A stretch of DNA of 64,000 bases from Achromobacter sp. HZ34 (lineage in GTDB: Bacteria; Pseudomonadota; Gammaproteobacteria; Burkholderiales; Burkholderiaceae_B). Positions within the stretch are counted from its first letter, which is position 1. Every line of letters begins with the position of its first letter. A program made the translations under genes and the position numbers. Positions 6,678 to 16,399 of the stretch are shown in pieces. The notes under the pieces were generated by a model that did not search any database, was not told the origin of the DNA, and saw only the letters and a list, made by a program, of their open reading frames with translations. The stretch lies in NCBI RefSeq assembly GCF_002209485.1, contig NZ_NJIX01000004.1, positions 372,001-436,000 on the forward strand, in the 5' to 3' direction.

Positions 6678-8198
6678 TCAGATCCAGCCCAGCCAGCGCC
6701 ACCAGGTCATGGCCATCAGCAGCATCAGCACGTAGCCGATGATCGTCACGACGATGCCGACCTTGGCGAATTGCTTCGCATCGAAGGTGTCGGTGCCCAG
6801 GCACACCATGTTCTGCGGTGCGTTGATAGGCAGCAGGAAACCATAGCTGACGGTGAAGCCCAGCAACATGGTCATGCCGGGGCGGCTGAATTCGCCCGGC
6901 AGCGTGGTCAGCACGGAGATCAGGATGGGCAACATGGCCGAGGTCAGCGCGGTGGCGCTGGCGAAGCCCAGATGCACCACGATGAGAAACGCCGCCAGGA
7001 TGGCGAAGATACCCACGGCCCCCACGCTGTCCAGCCCCGTGTGCATGACGACCTGCTCGCCGAGCCACCTGCCGGCCTGGGTGGTCAGCAGGGTCGTGCC
7101 CAGGCTGATGCCGACGCCGAACACGATGACTGTCCCCCACGGAATGCGCGACTGCACGTCCTTCCACGTCATCACGCCGATACGCGGCAGCATCAGCAAC
7201 ACCAGCCCGAAATACGTCGTGGCCGTCGTGTCGTAGCGATGCAGCCGCCCTTCCGTGGCCCACGCCAGCAGCAACAGGATGGATACGCACATCAGGCGCT
7301 TCTGCGGACCGGTCATGGGCCCCAGCTCCGCCAGCAGGCCGTCTATGGTCTCGCGGCCACCAGTGATTGCATTGGCTTCCGGCGGCATCAGCTTGAGGAC
7401 GGTGACCAGCAGCACCACCGACATGATGACGGCCCACGGCGCGCCGGCAATCAGCCAGTCCGCCCACGTGACGCGCTGGCCCAGCATCTTGTCCATGAAG
7501 CCGACGGTCAGCAGGTTCTGCGCCGCGGCGGTCTGGATGCCGACATTCCAGATGCTGACGGCCTGGGCCACCACGATCATGATCCCCGCCGCCACATTGG
7601 AACGCTTCTCTACCCCGAAAGCCGTGATGATCCCCATCATGATAGGCACCACCGCCGCGCTGCGGGCCGTGGCGCTGGGCACCACCAGGCTCAGCACGAT
7701 GGTGACGGCCACGCAGCCGATCAGGACGCGGCGCGTGCTGGTGCCGATCCTGGACAAGGTCAACAGGGCGATGCGGCGGTCCAGGCCGGTGTGGGTCATG
7801 GCCGCCGCGATGAACAGCGCGCCGCCGACCAGCGCCAGCGCCGGGTTGGAAAAACCAGTCAGCGCCATGCCGATGGCGGCGGAGGTACCGTACTCGACAG
7901 CCGGATTCTGGATATTGGGCGAAGTGCCTATCAGGAAGGCGATGAGCGCCGTGATGATGATGGCGCTGGCCTCGTAGGACACGGCTTCGGTAATCCACAC
8001 CACGACGGCGAAGACCAGGATGGCCAGCATCCGGTGCCCCGCCACCGGCAGGTCCGCCGGCAGGGGAATCATCAGCACCGCGACTAGCGCGATGACGCCC
8101 GCGACCAGCCCGAGCGGGATCTTGGCTTTCGGCTTGCTCGCGGGAATCGCCGGGGGAGCGGAAGAGGGGGCGGAGGAAGGGGCAGAGGGGGGCATCAC
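6678..8198 (-). CDS. SLC13/DASS family anion transporter
   Basis: A 506-residue inner-membrane protein with about 12 hydrophobic segments after a low-complexity N-terminus rich in Ser, Ala and Pro (residues 1-25). DASS proteins import dicarboxylates, sulfate or related anions with sodium. Family features include WITEAVSYEASAI near the N-terminal side, PSATARSAAVVP in the first repeat and the second-repeat loop near SYGFLLPINAPQN, matching the duplicated SNT-like substrate loops. It stands alone, in the same direction as hemF upstream (37-base gap), and ends at a hairpin. Substrate cannot be predicted from sequence. Confidence 0.88.
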   Translation of the reverse strand: MMPPSAPSSAPSSAPPAIPASKPKAKIPLGLVAGVIALVAVLMIPLPADLPVAGHRMLAILVFAVVVWITEAVSYEASAIIITALIAFLIGTSPNIQNPAVEYGTSAAIGMALTGFSNPALALVGGALFIAAAMTHTGLDRRIALLTLSRIGTSTRRVLIGCVAVTIVLSLVVPSATARSAAVVPIMMGIITAFGVEKRSNVAAGIMIVVAQAVSIWNVGIQTAAAQNLLTVGFMDKMLGQRVTWADWLIAGAPWAVIMSVVLLVTVLKLMPPEANAITGGRETIDGLLAELGPMTGPQKRLMCVSILLLLAWATEGRLHRYDTTATTYFGLVLLMLPRIGVMTWKDVQSRIPWGTVIVFGVGISLGTTLLTTQAGRWLGEQVVMHTGLDSVGAVGIFAILAAFLIVVHLGFASATALTSAMLPILISVLTTLPGEFSRPGMTMLLGFTVSYGFLLPINAPQNMVCLGTDTFDAKQFAKVGIVVTIIGYVLMLLMAMTWWRWLGWI

Positions 8199-8235
8199 AA
8201 TCTCCAGTTTCGATCAGCGTCCGTATCTTTGGAGA

Positions 8236-9267
8236 TCAGGACGGCAGCGCAGCTGTTGAATGGCCGGGAGCGGCCGCGTGTGACAGACCAGGATTGCCAG
8301 GATCGAGCTCGGACCGGGATTGCGTCGGGGCAGCGGAAGCCGGCTTGCCGGCCAGCCAATCCCGCCGCGGCAGGAAGTATTCCGTCAACCGCGCTTCCTC
8401 TGAATTCGCCTCTGGCCGCCAATCATAGCGCCACTTCGCCACCGGCGGCATGGACATCAGGATGGATTCGGTGCGGCCGCGGCTCTGCAAGCCGAACAGC
8501 GTGCCGCGGTCGATGAGAAGGTTGAACTCGACGTAGCGGCCCCGGCGGAACTGCTGGAAGTCCCGTTCGCGCTCGCCATAAGGCATGTGCTGGCGCACCG
8601 TGATGACGGGCAGGTAGGCGTCCAGGAAGGCATTGCCGACGTTGCGGGTCATGGCGAAGTCGGCCTGGAAGCCGAATTCATTGAAATCGTCGAAGAAGAT
8701 GCCGCCGACGCCGCGCGCTTCATTGCGATGCGGCAGATAGAAGTAGTCATCGCACCAGGTCTTGAAGCTGGGATAGAGATCGTCGCCAAAGGGTTCCAGC
8801 GCGTCGCGGCAGGTGGCATGGAAATGGTGGACGTCATTCTCGTTGCCATAGACGGGCGTCAGGTCCATGCCGCCGCCGAACCAGTAGACCGGCGTGGCGC
8901 CGCCGGTGGCGACGAACAGGCGGACGTTCATATGCACCGTCGGGCAGTAGGGATTGCGCGGGTGCAGGACCAGCGAGACGCCCATCGCTTCGAAGCCGCA
9001 GCCTTTCAGGGCGGGGCGCTGGTCGACGATGGCGCGCGGCAGGGTGTCGCCCTGTACGTGCGAGAAATTGACGCCGCCCCGTTCGAAGAAGTTGCCTTCC
9101 TCGATGACGCAGCTGCGGCCGTGGCCGCACAGCGGGTCGGTGGGCGGGCGATGCCAGGGATCGACCATGAAGGCCTTGCCGTCGAAGGCTTCCAACGCGG
9201 AGACGATGCGGTGCTGCAGGTCCAGGAAATAGGTTTTGACGGCTTCGGTGTCGATGTGCTGGTTCAT
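8236..9267 (-). CDS. hemF: Oxygen-dependent coproporphyrinogen III oxidase
   Basis: A 343-residue protein that oxidatively decarboxylates coproporphyrinogen III to protoporphyrinogen IX in haem synthesis, using oxygen. The family signature runs from KTWCDDYFY through LPHRNEARG to VGGIFFDDF, and [14 protein letters not shown] follows. I choose the ATG at 9267; a GTG 15 bases upstream is in frame, but the GGGAGAG ribosome site lies between the two. The last ~38 residues, rich in Ala, Ser and Pro, extend past the usual end of the family (E. coli HemF is 299 residues). An FNR-type box lies 114 bases upstream. Confidence 0.95.
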   Translation of the reverse strand: MNQHIDTEAVKTYFLDLQHRIVSALEAFDGKAFMVDPWHRPPTDPLCGHGRSCVIEEGNFFERGGVNFSHVQGDTLPRAIVDQRPALKGCGFEAMGVSLVLHPRNPYCPTVHMNVRLFVATGGATPVYWFGGGMDLTPVYGNENDVHHFHATCRDALEPFGDDLYPSFKTWCDDYFYLPHRNEARGVGGIFFDDFNEFGFQADFAMTRNVGNAFLDAYLPVITVRQHMPYGERERDFQQFRRGRYVEFNLLIDRGTLFGLQSRGRTESILMSMPPVAKWRYDWRPEANSEEARLTEYFLPRRDWLAGKPASAAPTQSRSELDPGNPGLSHAAAPGHSTAALPS

Positions 9268-9629
9268 GGCGGGCTCTCCCACGGCGCGCCCGCTTCCGTG
9301 TCGCGGTAAGGCGCAGATCGGGCAGGATCAGGGGCAGGATTACCCCGTCGTCCAGTCTAGGCAGGCGCCGCCGAGACGCCTTGATAAAGGTCAATGCGAC
9401 CGTGATTGCAGCCTGGAAAGGGGCTTTTGAACGCCAAAGGAGGGCTCGCGCGCCACGTGGGGGGCACGTGTAAAAGGCCTCGTTGACGGGATGTCATCGT
9501 ATGTTCTCAAATGAAAATCGCTGAATGTTGTACGCTTTAGCCACGCACGGATGCCGGCCGCCGCCACATAGAATGACGACGCCGGCATCCGTTTTCATTA
9601 ATCCGCATATCCCGGCTCGCTTCGTTTCC
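9268..9629. other. Divergent intergenic region hemF/opgD
   Basis: A 362-base gap that must hold promoters for hemF (minus) and opgD (plus). Apart from the FNR-type box at 9381-9394 I see no gene or repeat. Short open frames here have no ribosome site. Confidence 0.6.
9381..9394. promoter_or_regulatory. FNR/ANR-type binding site
   Basis: TTGATAAAGGTCAA matches the FNR consensus TTGAT-N4-ATCAA at nine of ten fixed positions. It lies 114 bases upstream of hemF and 236 upstream of opgD. In Pseudomonas hemF is known to be controlled by ANR, so hemF is the likelier target. Confidence 0.65.
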
Positions 9630-11267
9630 ATGCATCGTAGAAAATTGCTGAAGGCCTTCACCGCCTTGACCGCCGCCACCGGCTTGCCCGCCGGCGCGCT
9701 ATTCGCCGCTTCCGCCTACGCACAGGACCCTAGCAAGCCAGGGACAGGCGCGAAATTCGATTTCAAGCAACTGCAGACGCGCGCGCGCGATCTGGCTGGC
9801 GAAACCTTCATCGATGGTCGCCAGAAACTGCCCGAGACGTTGTCGAAGATGACGCCGCAGCAGTTCAATGCCATCCAGTACGATCCCAAGCATTCCCTGT
9901 GGCAGGACGTGCACGGCAAGCTGGACGTGCAGTTCTTCCACGTCGGCATGGATTTCCGCCAGCCGGTGCGCATGCACGCCATCGATCCCAAGACCTCGGT
10001 GGTACGCGAAGTGCCGTTCCGGCCGGAGCTGTTCAACTACGCCGACAGCGGCGTGGACGTCAGCCAGCTCAAGGGCGATCTCGGCTTTTCCGGCCTGAAA
10101 GTGTTCAAGGCGCCGAACATCGCCAAGTACGACATCGTTTCCTTCCTGGGCGCCAGCTACTTCCGCGCGGTGGACAACACCGGGCAATACGGCCTGTCGG
10201 CGCGCGGCCTGGCGATCAACACCTACGCCGGCGTGCCCGAGGAATTTCCCCATTTCACCGAGTTCTGGTTCGAGACGCCGGCGGCCAACGCCACCCGCTT
10301 CGTGCTGTACGCGCTGCTCGATTCGCTGAGCGCCACGGGTGCTTATCGGTTCGAGATCGATTGCCTGGCGGACCGCGTGGTGATGGATATCGACTCGTAT
10401 ATCTATGCGCGCCGCGACATCAAGCAGCTGGGCATCACGCCGATGACCAGCATGTTCAGCTGCGGCGGCTATGAACGCCGCATGTGCGACACCATCCATC
10501 CGAACATCCATGATTCAGACCGCCTGTCGATGTGGCGCGGTGATGGCGAGTGGCTGTGCCGCCCCTTGAACAATCCCGAGCGCATCGCTTTCAGCACCTT
10601 CCAGGACGAGAATCCGCGCGGTTTCGGTCTGGTACAGAGCAATCATGACTTCGCCACCTACCAGGACACCGTGGATTGGTACAGCCGCCGGCCCAGCCTG
10701 TGGGTGGAGCCCACCACGAAGTGGGGCAAGGGCACCGTGGACCTGATGGAGCTGCCGACCACGGGCGAGACCCTGGACAACATCGTGGCTTTCTGGAATC
10801 CGCAGGAGCCGGTCAAGGCGGGTGCGGAATTGCGCTTTGGCTACAAGCTGCATTGGGCGGCGCTGCCGCCGGTCAAGCCGACCCTGGCGCAAGTGCTGGC
10901 CACGCGTTCCGGCATGGGTGGTTTCCTCGAAGGCTGGGCGCCGGGCGAGCACTATCCCGAAAAGTGGGCACGCCGCTTCGCCGTCGATTTCGTCGGCGGT
11001 CCGCTGCAAGGCATGGACAAGAACGAACGCCTGGAATCCGTGGTGACCATCAGCCACGGCGAGGCGCGCGACCAGCAGATCTTCGCCCTGCACCCCGCCG
11101 TCGAGGGCTTCCGTGCCATGTTCGACTGGTACCCCACCAGCGACAGCGTGGAGCCCGTCGAGATGCGCATGTTCATCCGCCGCATCAAGGACAAGAAAGT
11201 CCTGAGCGAAACCTGGCTGTACCAGTACTTCCCGCCCGCGCCGGACAAGCGGAAGTATCCGGCTTGA
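9630..11267 (+). CDS. opgD: Periplasmic glucan biosynthesis protein, MdoG/OpgD family
   Basis: A 545-residue protein starting [10 protein letters not shown], a twin-arginine signal like that of OpgD (OpgG uses Sec), followed by a hydrophobic stretch and an AYAQ cleavage site near residue 32. The mature part begins [14 protein letters not shown], as in this family. OpgG/OpgD act in the periplasm on osmoregulated glucan backbones; OpgD controls glucan structure. The frame is open from 9525, but only the ATG at 9630 places the Tat motif at the N-terminus. No opgH is nearby. Followed by a bidirectional terminator. Confidence 0.88.
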   Translation: MHRRKLLKAFTALTAATGLPAGALFAASAYAQDPSKPGTGAKFDFKQLQTRARDLAGETFIDGRQKLPETLSKMTPQQFNAIQYDPKHSLWQDVHGKLDVQFFHVGMDFRQPVRMHAIDPKTSVVREVPFRPELFNYADSGVDVSQLKGDLGFSGLKVFKAPNIAKYDIVSFLGASYFRAVDNTGQYGLSARGLAINTYAGVPEEFPHFTEFWFETPAANATRFVLYALLDSLSATGAYRFEIDCLADRVVMDIDSYIYARRDIKQLGITPMTSMFSCGGYERRMCDTIHPNIHDSDRLSMWRGDGEWLCRPLNNPERIAFSTFQDENPRGFGLVQSNHDFATYQDTVDWYSRRPSLWVEPTTKWGKGTVDLMELPTTGETLDNIVAFWNPQEPVKAGAELRFGYKLHWAALPPVKPTLAQVLATRSGMGGFLEGWAPGEHYPEKWARRFAVDFVGGPLQGMDKNERLESVVTISHGEARDQQIFALHPAVEGFRAMFDWYPTSDSVEPVEMRMFIRRIKDKKVLSETWLYQYFPPAPDKRKYPA

Positions 11268-11290
11268 GGTAAGCAGGCAGCAGGAAAGCG

Positions 11291-11313
11291 AAGGCCCGCC
11301 TCTGGCGGGCCTT
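11291..11313. terminator. Bidirectional terminator between opgD and the hydroxy-acid dehydrogenase gene
   Basis: Perfect 10-bp inverted repeat AAGGCCCGCC / GGCGGGCCTT with a 3-base loop, between the stops of two convergent genes (11267 and 11319). Confidence 0.85.
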
Positions 11314-11318
11314 CTCGT

Positions 11319-12557
11319 TCAGCGGCCGCGAGGTGCGGCCACGCCGATCATTTCACCGGCAGCCAGGTCGCGCGGCGCGTTCAATCCCAGCAAGGCCATG
11401 TTCCGGTGCACCTCCTGGCGCAGGATCTCGATGGCGTGCGCCACCCCGGCCTGCCCGGCGATGGCGCCGGCATAGTTGAACGGCCGGCCGACGAAGACGA
11501 AGTGCGCGCCCAGCGCCAGTGCCTTCAAGACATCGGTGCCGCGGCGGATGCCGCTGTCCAGCATCACCGGATACTCGGGGCCCAGGGCCTTGACGATGCC
11601 CGGCAGCACCCGCAACGGCGAGGTCACGCTGTCCAGCTGGCGCCCGCCATGGTTGGACACGATGATGGCGTCGGCGCCATGCTCGCGTGCCAGCACCGCG
11701 TCCTGCGCATGCAGCACACCCTTGAGCACCAGGCGGCCACGCCAGCGCTGGCGGATCAGGTCGAAATGGCTCCAGTCCAGATGATCGCGCGCACCGAAGT
11801 CGCGCATGACATTGCGCGACAGCATCGGTGCGCCACGGGTCGCCTGCGAGTTCTCGAAGTGCGGCATGCCGTGGCGCCACAGCGTCTTCAAGGCCGTGCC
11901 CAGCAGCCAGCGCGGATGCGTCACGCCATCCCAGGCCAGGCGCAGGCTGGGCCGCAAGGGCGATGAAAAACCCGCCCGGGTATTGTTTTCGCGATTGCCG
12001 CTGACGGGGGTGTCGACCGTGACCACCAGCGTGCCGTAGCCCGCGCGCTCCACGCGGTCGACCAAGGCCAGGATGCGCTCGGGCTCGCCCGGCACATAGG
12101 CCTGGAACCAGGCCCGCGGATAAGCCTCGACGATCTGTTCCAGCGGAATCAGGGAAGATCCGCTCATGATCATCGGAATGCCCGCCTGCGCCGCGGCGCG
12201 CGTCTGCACCAGGTCACCCTGGTAGGCCGACAACGCGCTCATTCCCATCGGCGCGATGCCGAAAGGCGCCGCCCAGTCCTCCCCCAACATGCGCGTGCGC
12301 AGGCTGCGTCTGGACGTCGTGGTCAGGATGCGGGTGACGAAGCGGTATTCGTCGAACACCGCCCGGTTGTCGTGCAGCGCGAGATTGGTCTCGCAGCCTC
12401 CCGACACGTAGGCGAAGATGGGCGACGGCAGATAGCGGCGCGCCGCATGCTCGAAGTCATCCAGCGACAGTATCCGCCGCAGGTTGCGAGGCGGTGCCAC
12501 CGGCGCCGCCGGCTTGGCGGTCGCGGGCAGGGTGGCGGGCGGCGACGATGTATCCAT
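11319..12557 (-). CDS. FMN-dependent alpha-hydroxy-acid dehydrogenase (LldD-like)
   Basis: A 412-residue TIM-barrel flavoenzyme that oxidises a 2-hydroxy acid such as L-lactate or mandelate. The active-site signature SNHGGRQ is clear, as are LDSGIRRGTDVLKALALGA and the FMN-phosphate region after it. The start at 12557 is preferred to an in-frame ATG 12 bases upstream because the GGAAGG ribosome site lies between them. It follows a Bug-type binding-protein gene by 93 bases in the same direction, which suggests uptake and oxidation of the same acid. Substrate not predictable; the symbol lldD is only a family-level analogy. Confidence 0.9.
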   Translation of the reverse strand: MDTSSPPATLPATAKPAAPVAPPRNLRRILSLDDFEHAARRYLPSPIFAYVSGGCETNLALHDNRAVFDEYRFVTRILTTTSRRSLRTRMLGEDWAAPFGIAPMGMSALSAYQGDLVQTRAAAQAGIPMIMSGSSLIPLEQIVEAYPRAWFQAYVPGEPERILALVDRVERAGYGTLVVTVDTPVSGNRENNTRAGFSSPLRPSLRLAWDGVTHPRWLLGTALKTLWRHGMPHFENSQATRGAPMLSRNVMRDFGARDHLDWSHFDLIRQRWRGRLVLKGVLHAQDAVLAREHGADAIIVSNHGGRQLDSVTSPLRVLPGIVKALGPEYPVMLDSGIRRGTDVLKALALGAHFVFVGRPFNYAGAIAGQAGVAHAIEILRQEVHRNMALLGLNAPRDLAAGEMIGVAAPRGR

Positions 12558-12650
12558 GATGCCTTCCATGCTTCCTATGCTTGCCGCGTGGCCACGGTGG
12601 GCGCGGCCACGGGTTCAGCCCAAGGGTTCAGCCACAAGTTCAGCTACGGC

Positions 12651-13625
12651 TCAATCCGCCTTGATGCCCTTGGCCTGGGCGATGTGCTTCCAGCGCGTCA
12701 GTTCTTCGGCGACGAAGGTGCCGAACTGCTTGGGCGATTCCGGCGCGGGCTCGGCGCCTTCCTTCAGGAAGAACGCTTTCATCTCTTCTGACTTCAGGGC
12801 ATCGTTGATGGCTGTATTCAGCTTGTCGGTCACCGGCTTGGGCATATCGGCCGGGCCGATCACGCCCCACCACAGGTCCACGGCGCTGCCCTTGTAGCCG
12901 ACCTGCTCCAGCGCGGGCAGATCAGGCGCGATGGGTGATTTCTCGGTGGCCGTGACGCCCAGCGCACGCACCGCGCCGCCCTTGACCTGGCCCAGGATGG
13001 AGGGCGCGCTGGCGATCAGCATCTGGATCTGGCCGCCCATCAGGTCGTTGGTGGCCGGGCCCATGCCCTTGTACGGCACGTGCGTCATCTTGATGCCGGC
13101 CGCTTCGCAGAAAATCTCCGAGGCGAACTGGTTAATGCTGCCCGTGCCCGACGAGCCATAGTTCAGCTTATCAGGATGCTGCTTGGCATAAGCCACCAGC
13201 GACTGGATGTCCTTGAACTGCGAGTCCTTGCCCACGGTCAGCAGCAGCGGGCCCTTGGCCAGCATGGCGACGTGCGTGAAGCTCTTGACCGGATCGTAGC
13301 TGAGGTTGTCGCGCACCGCCGCGCCGGTGGTGAAGGTGGACGAGACCACTGCCAGCGTGTAGCCGTCGGCGGGTGCCTTGGCGACCAGCACGTTGGCCAG
13401 GATGCCGCCACCGGAGGGTTTGTTTTCCACCACGATGGTGGCCTTCATCGAGTCGCCCAGGCGCCGGGCCAGCATGCGTGCGAATACATCGTTCGAGCCG
13501 CCCGGCGCGCTGCCGACGATCAGCGTGATGGGCTTGTCGGGGAATTCCGCCAGCGCGGTGTGCGCGGTGGTCAATGCCACGGCGGCCAGCAAGGCGCGGC
13601 CGCCATTGAGCAGGAACGATCGCAT
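12651..13625 (-). CDS. Bug/TctC-type tripartite tricarboxylate receptor protein
   Basis: A 324-residue periplasmic binding protein with a signal peptide ending at about residue 26 (ALA before EFPDKP) and the family start FPDKPITLIVGSAPGGSND. Members bind small carboxylates or amides; they are greatly expanded in Bordetella. The ribosome site AGGAGA precedes the ATG. It is upstream of the 2-hydroxy-acid dehydrogenase gene, and no TctA/TctB membrane partners are in the window. Confidence 0.93.
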   Translation of the reverse strand: MRSFLLNGGRALLAAVALTTAHTALAEFPDKPITLIVGSAPGGSNDVFARMLARRLGDSMKATIVVENKPSGGGILANVLVAKAPADGYTLAVVSSTFTTGAAVRDNLSYDPVKSFTHVAMLAKGPLLLTVGKDSQFKDIQSLVAYAKQHPDKLNYGSSGTGSINQFASEIFCEAAGIKMTHVPYKGMGPATNDLMGGQIQMLIASAPSILGQVKGGAVRALGVTATEKSPIAPDLPALEQVGYKGSAVDLWWGVIGPADMPKPVTDKLNTAINDALKSEEMKAFFLKEGAEPAPESPKQFGTFVAEELTRWKHIAQAKGIKAD

Positions 13626-13792
13626 GCTCTGTCTCCTAATAGGTCGAATAATCCGTCTATCGTACCGGGAGCGCGCAGGGAGCGGGACGAGTTCTTCTGA
13701 CTACATCGTCAGAAAAACTCATCAAGATCGGCGCAATGCTTGCGGATTTCTGACCCCAGCCTGTGCCCGCCCGGCAGTGGCCGGAGCCTGGC

Positions 13793-14611
13793 CTAGCTGG
13801 TGGCGACTTCGATCAGGCATTGCGGCTGGAAATCCACCTGCTCGCCCTTGTCCTCGTAACCGAGCGGATTGGCGACTACCCGGCAGCCATCCTTGACGTA
13901 GTCGAACGCGCAGTGCAGATGCCCGTGCAGCCACAGGTCCGCCCGTGGCAACAGCTCGTCCAGGCTGTTGCAGAAGCCCGCGGTGCCTGGCGTGACGCCG
14001 TAGCGCGGATCGGCGCTGGCCAGCGTGGGCGCGAAATGGGTCACGGCCACGGTGGGGCCGTCGAAGGGATGGCTCAAGGCGCCCTGCAGCCATTCCTGGC
14101 AGGCCAGCGCCTGTGCGCGCATCTGCTCGGCCATGAAAGGCTGGCCGTCCCGTTGGGTGCCGGCCTTGGCCAGATAGAAATCCGCCGCCCGATAGGCCTT
14201 GCCACGCTTGTCGAGCACCTGCTTCATGGTGTCGCGCGGCGTGGCCAGGGCGTCGAAATCGGCCCACAAGGTGGTGCCGACGAAACGCACGCCATCGATG
14301 ACCAGGGTTTCACGTTCCAGCCAGTGGATTTCCAGTTCCAGGCACAGCGCGCGCAAGCGGGCATGCACTTCGTCGAAATCGACCCGGTCGTATTCGTGGT
14401 TGCCCGGTAGATACACGACCGGCGTGGGCCAACCGTGGCGCGGCGAAAACTGGCGCAACGCGAAATCGTGGGTGGCCAGGTCCGCCGGCGTGCTGCCGCG
14501 ACAGGAGCCGATGTCGCCCGCCAGCACCAGCAGATCGGCGCCGGCAGCGGGAGTCGCCACGAAATCATGGTTGTGTTCCAGGTGCAGGTCGGACAGCAGT
14601 TGCAGGCGCAT
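13793..14611 (-). CDS. Calcineurin-like metallophosphoesterase
   Basis: A 272-residue predicted hydrolase. All metal-binding blocks are visible in order: SDLHLE (about residue 7), GDIG, GNHEYD, THFAPT and HGHLH. The ATG at 14611 starts directly with MRLQLLSDLH; the frame is open 13 codons farther up, but that would put non-conserved residues before the first motif. The substrate is unknown. It is a single gene, divergent from the next one. Confidence 0.88.
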   Translation of the reverse strand: MRLQLLSDLHLEHNHDFVATPAAGADLLVLAGDIGSCRGSTPADLATHDFALRQFSPRHGWPTPVVYLPGNHEYDRVDFDEVHARLRALCLELEIHWLERETLVIDGVRFVGTTLWADFDALATPRDTMKQVLDKRGKAYRAADFYLAKAGTQRDGQPFMAEQMRAQALACQEWLQGALSHPFDGPTVAVTHFAPTLASADPRYGVTPGTAGFCNSLDELLPRADLWLHGHLHCAFDYVKDGCRVVANPLGYEDKGEQVDFQPQCLIEVATS

Positions 14612-14918
14612 GGAGGCAGGCCGGGGGGAAGTGGGCGGGATCATCCGCAAGAATAATGCACGCGGGGTGCAGGCTCCGGGGTGCAGGCCTGATGCAGGCT
14701 TGGTGCCAGCCCGGTGCTATCCATTCCAATGCCCGGCAGTTACAGAAATGTCAGCGAGCGAAAATTTTCGCGCGGTCGGATCTCGCCTGCATCACCCATC
14801 GCCAAAATATCGAGGCGATCGATGCCTTTCATCGAGCGTTTGTCTCGCCGCGCCGCTCCCTATAATCCCGCCCATGGAAAACCAGCGCCTGACCGGCGCG
14901 CGACCTGAAGGCGGCACC
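14612..14918. other. Divergent intergenic region with promoter and short direct repeats
   Basis: A 307-base gap. It holds two copies of GGGGTGCAGGC (14664-14674 and 14678-14688) and a partial third (TGCAGGCT, 14693-14700). A perfect TATAAT at 14861-14866, with TTGTCT 15 bases upstream, would start plus-strand transcription near 14873 and so leave a leader of about 45 bases before the gene at 14919. Confidence 0.5.
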
Positions 14919-15485
14919 ATGAGCGATCTCGGCCTGATCATCCCCAAAGCCAATATCTTCTCCAGTCACAAGCACGGCATCACCGCCGCCGACGACGCGC
15001 AGAACAGCGACAGCTTCCAGCAGCAGCTGGCCCAGGCCATGGGCGTGAACGCCCAGGCGCAATCGACCGATGCATTGGGCACGGACGATACGTCGGCCAG
15101 CCTGTCGAATTCGTCCTCGACCAGCACTGCCAGCGCGTTCTCCGCGGGCACCGGCTTCGCGTCGACCAGCGACACCTCCAGCCTGGATGGGGACAGCCCC
15201 GAAGACAAGCTGCGCCAATACACCTCTGGTTCGCTGGCGCAGCAGATGTTCTACACCATGCTCTCCGGCATGGGCATCAGCAAGGAACAGTTCGAAGCCA
15301 TGTCGCCGCAAGAGCAGGCGCAGATCACGCAACAACTGCAGGACCGCCTCAAGCAGGCCGCCGCCACCGGCCAGATGCCGGGTGCGGCAGGCATCGCGCA
15401 AGCCGCGACCGCAGCGCCCGTGCAGGCCTCGGCCGCCAGCGCCCAGACCAACGATGTGCTGAGCACCCTGCAAGCCCTGCTTTGA
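14919..15485 (+). CDS. Hypothetical protein, Ser/Gln/Ala-rich
   Basis: A 188-residue protein that I do not recognise. Residues 1-20 are mildly hydrophobic (MSDLGLIIPKANIF), the middle is very rich in Ser, Thr, Ala and Asp (about 50-105), and a helical acidic/Gln-rich block follows (SPEDKLRQYTSGSLAQQMFY, then a segment rich in Gln and Glu), with an Ala-rich tail. No signal peptide or membrane segment. I choose the ATG at 14919 because AAGGCGG precedes it and because the likely transcription start near 14873 almost coincides with the alternative ATG at 14874. A strong terminator follows. Confidence 0.7.
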   Translation: MSDLGLIIPKANIFSSHKHGITAADDAQNSDSFQQQLAQAMGVNAQAQSTDALGTDDTSASLSNSSSTSTASAFSAGTGFASTSDTSSLDGDSPEDKLRQYTSGSLAQQMFYTMLSGMGISKEQFEAMSPQEQAQITQQLQDRLKQAAATGQMPGAAGIAQAATAAPVQASAASAQTNDVLSTLQALL

Positions 15486-15537
15486 TCGTTCGGACGCCGC
15501 GGGGCCGCCCGCCGAGTGGGCCTGCTTCAAGTAAATC

Positions 15538-15569
15538 AAATGGGAAATCCCTGTAGGGATTTCCCATTT
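15538..15569. terminator. Strong bidirectional terminator
   Basis: Perfect 14-bp stem AAATGGGAAATCCC / GGGATTTCCCATTT with loop TGTA, followed by TT on the plus strand and by T-rich sequence on the minus strand. It lies between the convergent unknown gene and sodA. Confidence 0.9.
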
Positions 15570-15667
15570 TTCATTTCCCGTTTTTCTTGCGGGAGGGAAA
15601 CCAGACTCCCACCGGGGTTTCAGCCCGCTTCAGGCCGTTACCGGGCCATCCCGTTCCGCGTCGCCGT

Positions 15668-16279
15668 TCAGGCGATGGCGGCCTCGTAGCGGCGCGCCAC
15701 TTCGTTCCAGTCCACCACGTTGTAGAACGCGGCGATGTATTCGGGACGGCGGTTCTGGTACTTCAGGTAGTAGGCGTGTTCCCACACGTCCAGGCCCAGG
15801 ATGGGCGTGTTGCCGGTCATCAGGGGGCTGTCCTGGTTACCGGTGCTTTCCACCACCAGCTTCTTGGCCGGCGTCACGCTGAGCCAGGCCCAGCCGCTGC
15901 CGAAGCGCGAGATCGCCGCCTTGGTGAAGGCTTCCTTGAAAGCATCGAAACCGCCCACGTCGGCATCGATGGCGGCCGCCAGCTTGCCGCTGGGCTTGCC
16001 GCCGCCCTTGGGCGACATCACCGTCCAGAACAGGCTGTGGTTGGCGTGGCCGCCGCCGTTGTTGCGGACCGCGCCGCGCACGGCCTCAGGCAGCTTGTCG
16101 ATGCCGGCCACCAGTTCCTCGACCGGCGGAAAGGGCAGGCCCGCGCCTTCCAGCGCGGCATTCACATTGTTGATGTAGGTCTGGTGGTGCTTGGTGTAGT
16201 GGATCTCCATGGTCTGCGCGTCGATGTTCGGTTCCAGCGCATCGTAGGCATAGGGCAGCTTGGGCAGGGTATAGGACAT
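15668..16279 (-). CDS. sodA: Superoxide dismutase, Mn type
   Basis: A 203-residue cytoplasmic enzyme that converts superoxide to oxygen and hydrogen peroxide. The metal signature DVWEHAYY is present. Residues that separate Mn from Fe enzymes favour Mn: [11 protein letters not shown] (Gly before the His) and GNQDSPLM (Gln in the second shell), whereas Fe enzymes have AxxxxNHxFYW and AGTPL. Metal use still needs biochemical proof, since some members are cambialistic. Single gene, convergent with the unknown gene at 14919. Confidence 0.93.
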   Translation of the reverse strand: MSYTLPKLPYAYDALEPNIDAQTMEIHYTKHHQTYINNVNAALEGAGLPFPPVEELVAGIDKLPEAVRGAVRNNGGGHANHSLFWTVMSPKGGGKPSGKLAAAIDADVGGFDAFKEAFTKAAISRFGSGWAWLSVTPAKKLVVESTGNQDSPLMTGNTPILGLDVWEHAYYLKYQNRRPEYIAAFYNVVDWNEVARRYEAAIA

Positions 16280-16399
16280 GGCAAATCTCCAGTGCGGGGT
16301 CGCGTGAATGAATCGTTGAGACTGAGATTGTGGAAATGGGGCCGTGAATATCGGACTGTGAATATCAGGCTATGAAGCACGGCCGCAATACGCGTGCCG

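Noticed and set aside
1814-6678. A transposon or integrase-borne island at the microcin-like operon
   Set aside because: No transposase or integrase gene, terminal inverted repeat, target duplication or tRNA end is visible. Transfer is suggested only by base composition.
6379-7998. A 539-codon minus-strand frame that overlaps the SLC13 gene and runs into the microcin precursor gene
   Set aside because: Out of frame with both real genes. The SLC13 frame has membrane helices and the precursor has a ribosome site and core; this frame is a shadow.
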